Assembly: GCF_020171945.1 (NCBI RefSeq)
Contig: NZ_JAIVAP010000006.1
Location: 186,001 to 250,000, forward strand
Direction: 5' to 3'
Length of the DNA: 64,000 nt
Origin: Bacillus infantis
GTDB lineage: Bacteria; Bacillota; Bacilli; Bacillales; Cytobacillaceae
Positions 60,880-64,000 of this stretch are shown here, piece after piece. The translations under genes were made by a program, and so were the position numbers. The notes below the pieces were generated by a model. It worked only from the letters and a program-made list of their open reading frames with translations. It was not told the DNA's origin and searched no databases. Each line of letters opens with the position of its first letter. Within the stretch, counting starts at the first letter, position 1.

Positions 60880-62487
60880 TTGTCTTCAAATCTTACATAT
60901 CCATATCAGTCACAGCGGATGGCTTCAATTGCGAGGAACGGGATGGTTGCGACCTCCCAGCCCCTTGCTGCCCAGGCTGGGCTCGACATAATGAAAAAAG
61001 GCGGAAATGCCATTGATGCGGCAATTGCGACTGCTGCCTGCCTGACGGTCGTAGAGCCGACTTCAAATGGGATCGGCGGCGATGCATTTGCACTCGTATG
61101 GACGAATGAGTCACTGTACGGCTTGAACGGAAGCGGACCGTCCCCGCAAAGCATCAGTATTGAGAAGGTTAAGGAAAAGGGTCATGAAACCATGCCATCG
61201 CATGGCTGGGTGCCTGTCACGGTTCCTGGTGCCCCTTCTGCATGGGCAGAGCTGTCAGAGCGGTTTGGCCGCCTTCCATTAAAAGAGGTGCTCCAGCCGG
61301 CCATCGACTATGCGCGCCATGGCTATCCTGTCTCTCCGATTCTCGGGAAATATTGGGCAGGAGCACATAAGGTTTATAAAAAGCGCTTTACAAGTCCTGA
61401 ATATGAAGAATGGTTCAAGGTGTTCGCGCCGAATGGCAAGGCTCCGGAAATCGGTGAAATGTGGAAGTCTGAGGATCACGCAAGAACGCTCGAAGCGATT
61501 GCGGAAACGAACGCTGAAAGCTTTTACCGCGGCGAAATTGCCGATAAGATTGCCAAGGCATCTGAAGAGGGCGGAGGCTTCCTTTCCAAAGAGGATCTGG
61601 AAGGCTATAAAGCTGAATGGGTGGATCCGATTTCTGTGAACTACCGCGGCTATGATATTTGGGAAATCCCGCCGAATGGCCAGGGACTGGTAGCGCTGAT
61701 GGCCCTGAATATTTTAAAAGGCTATGAGTTCACCCATCGTGAAGATGCGGAACAGCTCCATCTGCAGCTGGAAGCGATGAAGCAGGCGTTTACAGACGGC
61801 AAGACTTATATTACAGACCCTGACTTCATGAAAACGAGAGTAGAAGATCTTCTCTCCGAGGAATATGCCGAGGCAGCACGCAGAAAAATTACGGGCGAAG
61901 CGCGCCTTCCAGAGCCGGGCTCCCTGCCAAAGGGCGGCACAGTTTATCTGTCAACGGCGGATAGTGAAGGGAATATGGTTTCGTTTATCCAGAGCAATTA
62001 TATGGGATTCGGCTCAGGTGTGGTGGTGCCAGGCACCGGAATCGGCCTGCAGAACCGGGGGCATGATTTCTCCCTTGATCCAAACCATGAAAATGCCCTT
62101 GCACCCGGCAAGAAGACCTATCATACCATTATTCCTGGCTTTATCACGAAAGGCAGCGACGCAGTGGGGCCATTCGGCGTAATGGGCGGATACATGCAGC
62201 CGCAGGGCCATGTACAGGTAGCCATGAACATGATTGACTTCAATCTGAATCCGCAGGCAGCCCTTGATGCGCCCCGCTGGCAGTGGACTGAAGGCAATAA
62301 GATAGAGGTTGAATACACAATGCCAAACCATCTCGTGAAGCAGCTTGCTGCCAAAGGGCATGAAATCAAGGTGGCGTACGACTCAGGAGGCTTCGGGCGG
62401 GGGCAGGTTATCACCCGAAACCCTGAAACAGGCGTGCTGACAGGCGGAACAGAGCCGCGCACAGACGGAACGATTGCCAGCTGGTAA
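60880..62487 (+). CDS. Gamma-glutamyltransferase family protein (YwrD-like)
   Basis: An N-terminal-nucleophile hydrolase that cleaves gamma-glutamyl bonds such as those in glutathione-like peptides. The 535 residues would self-cleave before Thr354 (KGGTVYLSTADSEGNMVSFI) into large and small subunits. Other landmarks are NAIDAAIATAACLTVVEPTS, GIGGDAFALVW and VMGGYMQPQGHVQ. There is no signal peptide, unlike secreted Bacillus Ggt, so the YwrD-like cytoplasmic group fits better. The start is TTG 60880, with AGAGGGGG 7 nt upstream. The in-frame TTG 60835 is less likely. The stop overlaps the ribosome-binding site of pcp. Confidence 0.9.
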   Translation: MSSNLTYPYQSQRMASIARNGMVATSQPLAAQAGLDIMKKGGNAIDAAIATAACLTVVEPTSNGIGGDAFALVWTNESLYGLNGSGPSPQSISIEKVKEKGHETMPSHGWVPVTVPGAPSAWAELSERFGRLPLKEVLQPAIDYARHGYPVSPILGKYWAGAHKVYKKRFTSPEYEEWFKVFAPNGKAPEIGEMWKSEDHARTLEAIAETNAESFYRGEIADKIAKASEEGGGFLSKEDLEGYKAEWVDPISVNYRGYDIWEIPPNGQGLVALMALNILKGYEFTHREDAEQLHLQLEAMKQAFTDGKTYITDPDFMKTRVEDLLSEEYAEAARRKITGEARLPEPGSLPKGGTVYLSTADSEGNMVSFIQSNYMGFGSGVVVPGTGIGLQNRGHDFSLDPNHENALAPGKKTYHTIIPGFITKGSDAVGPFGVMGGYMQPQGHVQVAMNMIDFNLNPQAALDAPRWQWTEGNKIEVEYTMPNHLVKQLAAKGHEIKVAYDSGGFGRGQVITRNPETGVLTGGTEPRTDGTIASW

Positions 62488-62499
62488 AGGAGGAGCATG

Positions 62500-63102
62500 A
62501 TGAAGAAACTGCTTTTGACAGGCTTTGAGCCCTTTTTGGAATTTCCGATCAACCCGACGGAAAAGGTTGTTCAAGCCCTTAACGGAAAAAAGATCGGAGA
62601 CTATGAAATCACAGGAGTCCTTCTCCCTGTCGACTTTAAAGAATCACCGGTAAAAATACTGGAAGCTTACCATGAGCACCAGCCGGATGCTGTTATTTCA
62701 CTCGGCCTTGCGGGAGGCAGGAACAGCATCACGCCAGAGCGGATCGCCATCAACTGCCGCGACGGAGAACCTGACAACAGCGGTGCAAGACTGGAAGATT
62801 CGCCGATAGAAGAGGAAGGTCCGGACGGCTATTTCTCCACTCTTCCAATCAGGAAGATGGTCAACAGATTAAAAGAAAACGGTCTGCCGGCTGAGATCTC
62901 AAATACAGCAGGAACATATTTGTGCAATAATGTCATGTACACCATCCTGCATGAAATAAAGAAGAGCGGAAGGGAGATTCCGGCTGGATTCATCCACATC
63001 CCGGCCTCCCACCAGCTCGCCGCCAAAAGCAAACGCAGCCTGCCAAGCTGGTCTGACAGCGATTTGCAGGAAGCAGTGAAACTGATGATAGAGGCTTTGT
63101 AG
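62500..63102 (+). CDS. pcp: Pyrrolidone-carboxylate peptidase
   Basis: A cysteine peptidase that removes N-terminal pyroglutamate from peptides. The 200 residues carry the triad Glu80 (RNSITPERIAIN), Cys142 (NTAGTYLCNNVMY) and His166 (GFIHIPASH). ATG 62500 is preferred: AGGAGG (62488-62493) is 6 nt from it but only 3 nt from the adjacent ATG 62497. Coupling to the upstream gamma-glutamyltransferase gene makes sense, because both enzymes recycle glutamate from modified peptides (inference). A terminator overlaps the stop. Confidence 0.95.
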   Translation: MKKLLLTGFEPFLEFPINPTEKVVQALNGKKIGDYEITGVLLPVDFKESPVKILEAYHEHQPDAVISLGLAGGRNSITPERIAINCRDGEPDNSGARLEDSPIEEEGPDGYFSTLPIRKMVNRLKENGLPAEISNTAGTYLCNNVMYTILHEIKKSGREIPAGFIHIPASHQLAAKSKRSLPSWSDSDLQEAVKLMIEAL

Positions 63103-63129
63103 GGGACAGATTCTTGTCCCCGTTTTTTT
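63102..63129 (+). terminator. pcp terminator
   Basis: GGGGACA (63102-63108) pairs with TGTCCCC (63115-63121), followed by GTTTTTTTT. Confidence 0.9.
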
Positions 63130-63164
63130 TAGGGACTAGCAAGAAATTTATCTGCCTATTTATC

Positions 63165-63193
63165 TTGACCCCGAGAGAGTTTCAAGTGATAAT
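63165..63193 (+). promoter_or_regulatory. Candidate promoter for the small membrane ORF and symporter genes
   Basis: TTGACC (63165-63170), a 17-nt spacer and GATAAT (63188-63193). Confidence 0.55.
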
Positions 63194-63251
63194 ATAGTTA
63201 AAATTTTCATAAAATTTAGTCTATTAATTCAACAGCATTGGGGGGAACCAC

Positions 63252-63434
63252 TTGCCGACTCTTATTATTGTACTTCTATTGACAGCATTCTGCCTTTTTC
63301 TTGCGCTGCGCCAGAAGAAGACCATCTTCCTTGCGATTCCTTTTCTGGGGATTTTCGTTTACTTCCTCGTACAAATCATCCTGGTCCCTGCGCCGTTTCT
63401 CGATACCATCAAGTTTATTTTCAGCCTTAGCTGA
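63252..63434 (+). CDS. Small hydrophobic protein, function unknown
   Basis: I do not recognise this gene. It encodes 60 residues with two hydrophobic stretches (about 2-18 and 25-46), separated by LRQKK, so it is likely a two-helix membrane protein. The start is TTG 63252, with TTGGGGGGAA 7 nt upstream, and a plausible promoter lies 60 nt upstream. It precedes a two-gene symporter, but no known symporter accessory protein resembles it. It could belong to the same transcript, since no terminator is seen in the 125 nt that follow. Confidence 0.55.
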   Translation: MPTLIIVLLLTAFCLFLALRQKKTIFLAIPFLGIFVYFLVQIILVPAPFLDTIKFIFSLS

Positions 63435-63559
63435 TCCGGAACTGCCTCATGATTAGGCGGGCCGATTAGAATATAACTCTTTAAAAAGGAGGGAATTGAG
63501 CCGGAAATTGAATACGCTTCCAAATGAGGGGAAATCCATTAATTGCGAGGTGCAAAGAT

Positions 63560-63862
63560 TTGAAGAAAATCGATAAGGCAACTGCAGATAGTTATTTTCG
63601 CGAAAAAACGAGAAACATGATCATCTATTTTGCTATCTGGTTCATCGTTTCGTACGGGGTAGTGCTTTTTGCAGAGCCGCTCAGCGAAATAACGATCAAC
63701 GGCTTCCCGTTCCATTATTTCATGGGTGCACAGGGAGCGGTCATCACGTTTATCATTCTATTATTCGTGAATGCCAAACTAAGTGATTCGATTGACCGCA
63801 AATATGGGATTGATGAGGATAAAAACGAACAGATCAGCTCAGGGAAGGTGCTGGACCACTAA
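63560..63862 (+). CDS. DUF4212 small subunit of a sodium/solute symporter
   Basis: A 100-residue two-helix membrane protein of the DUF4212 family, always found just before a large sodium:solute symporter gene, as here. Landmarks are the N-terminal ADSYFREKTRNMIIYFAIWF, GFPFHYFMGAQGAVITFIIL and the basic DRKYGID after helix 2. The start is TTG 63560 (MKKIDKATADSYF), with GAGGTG 8 nt upstream. The frame is open to 63524, but the extra residues are not part of the family. Substrates of such pairs include acetate or other carboxylates; this one is undetermined. Confidence 0.85.
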   Translation: MKKIDKATADSYFREKTRNMIIYFAIWFIVSYGVVLFAEPLSEITINGFPFHYFMGAQGAVITFIILLFVNAKLSDSIDRKYGIDEDKNEQISSGKVLDH

Positions 63863-63901
63863 TATGCTTTTGTGTAGATAGAAACCTTTAAGGGGGATTA
63901 C

Positions 63902-64000
63902 ATGGATACACAGTTTTTGGTCTCATTATCAATTATACTGGCTACATTTGCTTTATATATCGGTATTGCGGTCTATAATAAGGCGCGTGCCACCTCGGAT
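63902..64000 (+). CDS. Sodium:solute symporter large subunit, 3'-truncated by the window edge
   Basis: Only 33 codons are in view: MDTQFLVSLSILLATFALYI is the first membrane helix, then GIAVYNKARATSD. The ATG has AAGGGGG 9 nt upstream. The directly preceding DUF4212 gene predicts a symporter of the VC_2705 subfamily, about 550 residues long. The helix plus the polar YNKARATSD follow the start of such proteins. The substrate cannot be judged from this fragment. Confidence 0.75.
   Translation, partial: MDTQFLVSLSIILATFALYIGIAVYNKARATSD

Noticed and set aside
62020-62040. GTGCCAGGCACC palindrome inside the gamma-glutamyltransferase gene
   Set aside because: It encodes the conserved VVPGTG stretch, so coding constraint explains it. 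It was not counted as a member of the intergenic repeat family.

Overview
The window is chromosomal DNA from a spore-forming member of the Bacillaceae (Firmicutes). Three things support this. The gene order rpoE-pyrG-ywjG-spo0F-fbaA-tal-murA2-glpX-rho-rpmE-tdk-prfA-prmC-spoIIR-ywlB-ywlC-mntP-ywlE-rpiB-ywlG-glyA-upp-atp-ywzB-ywmB-murA1-spoIID-spoIIQ is the Bacillus one. Sporulation genes (spo0F, spoIIR, spoIID, spoIIQ) and promoter matches for sigma H, sigma F, sigma B and an ECF sigma are present. Shine-Dalgarno sites are strong AGGAGG types. It is not B. subtilis itself: an 11-gene nuo operon (complex I without nuoE, nuoF or nuoG) lies between atpC and ywzB, and an IcmF-type mutase lies upstream of rpoE. 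The genus cannot be fixed from the sequence alone.

Layout. 1-4.3 kb: 3' part of icmF, a small membrane ORF, and rpoE. 4.1-14.9 kb: pyrG behind a CTP-sensing leader, ywjG on the minus strand, spo0F, central carbon and cell-wall genes (fbaA, tal, murA2, glpX), then rho, rpmE and tdk. 15-19.8 kb: a lipoprotein gene, prfA-prmC, a repeat-rich intergenic stretch, spoIIR and a KGG-repeat stress protein. 19.9-26.4 kb: ywlB, a DnaA-box cluster running into ywlC, mntP between copies of a dispersed repeat, ywlE, a chemoreceptor, a Nudix hydrolase, rpiB and ywlG. 26.4-35.2 kb: an ECF sigma/anti-sigma pair, glyA, upp, mnaA, a NERD-domain gene with a poly-A anomaly, and a secreted subtilase. 35.3-43.0 kb: the complete F1Fo ATP synthase operon. 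43.0-44.0 kb: a 1-kb gene-free, repeat-dense stretch. 44.0-54.8 kb: nuoA-N. 54.8-64 kb: ywzB, ywmB, murA1, spoIID, a VanZ-like gene on the minus strand, spoIIQ, ggt, pcp and a two-subunit sodium/solute symporter cut off by the window end.

How the genes work together. The core is housekeeping: nucleotide synthesis and salvage (pyrG, tdk, upp, glyA), translation (prfA, prmC, rpmE, ywlC), transcription (rpoE, rho), envelope precursors (two murA, mnaA) and respiration (nuo feeding the proton gradient used by atp). Developmental control is layered on top. spo0F feeds the phosphorelay, sigma F drives spoIIR and spoIIQ in the forespore, and spoIID acts in the mother cell.

The least explained material is intergenic. 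It includes a 132-134 bp structured dispersed repeat (five copies and a remnant) whose central helix covaries between copies. There are three arrays with exact 20- or 21-nt periodicity, two of which share one keyword in opposite orientation. A second dispersed repeat family with twin AGGAC-loop hairpins flanks mntP. A 25-bp hairpin lies in the spo0F leader. No CRISPR array, tRNA, rRNA, transposase or prophage gene was seen.
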